From positions 1-5,713 of the forward strand of contig QHBL01000293.1 of NCBI GenBank assembly GCA_003244125.1: a DNA stretch of 5,713 nt, given 5' to 3'. The notes under the pieces are model-generated. The model was given only the letters and a program-made list of their open reading frames with translations, made no database searches and was not told where the DNA came from. A program made the translations under genes and the position numbers. The DNA is from Chthoniobacterales bacterium. GTDB lineage: Bacteria; Verrucomicrobiota; Verrucomicrobiae; Chthoniobacterales; UBA10450. Positions within the stretch are counted from its first letter, which is position 1; every line of letters starts with the position of its first letter. Below are positions 5,666 to 5,713 of this stretch, piece after piece.

Positions 5666-5713
5666 GCGGCGCCCTGAATAGCCGTTGAAGGCGAACGGCG
5701 CAAGCCATAACTT

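Noticed and set aside
4910..5677. 255-codon plus-strand frame antisense to galE and the lipoprotein
   Set aside because: Long antisense frames are expected in GC-rich DNA; its His/Arg/Ala-rich translation has no recognisable motif, while both minus-strand genes have intact families.
5058..5708. 216-codon minus-strand frame overlapping the 3D lipoprotein
   Set aside because: It is a shifted frame of the lipoprotein and the galE start; the alternative frame carries the lipobox and the three conserved aspartates.

Overview
The window is GC-rich, gene-dense bacterial chromosome. Several things point to a Verrucomicrobiota-like (Chthoniobacterales-type soil) organism: a long-form DeoC followed directly by an aldehyde dehydrogenase with a 'YAPAPE' motif, a 3D-domain lipoprotein, a secreted tetratricopeptide-like protein, weak or absent Shine-Dalgarno signals, and small intergenic hairpin repeats. 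This taxonomic placement is inference from protein character, not a database match. No phage, transposase, CRISPR array, rRNA or plasmid function was found.

Layout. (1) 1-360, minus: 5' part of a secreted alpha-helical/TPR-like protein that runs off the left edge. (2) 361-507: divergent intergenic region with a good sigma70-type promoter firing rightward into the tRNA genes. (3) 508-580 and 680-753, plus: tRNA-His(GTG) and tRNA-Arg(TCG), separated by an inverted array of GTGA-led heptamers. (4) 888-1550, plus: an unrecognised membrane protein with about six transmembrane segments. (5) 1578-2516 and 2524-4068, plus: deoC and an NAD(P)-dependent aldehyde dehydrogenase, 7 bp apart. (6) 4069-4153: a convergent gap filled by a REP-like hairpin built on the sequence ATCCGTG. 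(7) 4154-5125, minus: galE, preceded by (8) 5162-5665, minus: a 3D-domain lipoprotein whose true start is uncertain because its frame stays open to the right edge.

How the genes work together. DeoC would split 2-deoxyribose 5-phosphate into glyceraldehyde 3-phosphate and acetaldehyde, and the adjacent dehydrogenase would oxidise the reactive acetaldehyde to acetate, so the pair forms a compact deoxyribose/deoxynucleoside salvage module. The membrane protein just upstream may share the transcript, but its role is unknown. GalE (UDP-sugar supply for surface polysaccharide or galactose use) and the cell-wall-type lipoprotein are transcribed together towards the deoC module and plausibly serve envelope functions. 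Nothing here proves a new biological system. The least explained items are the membrane protein and the two intergenic repeat structures.
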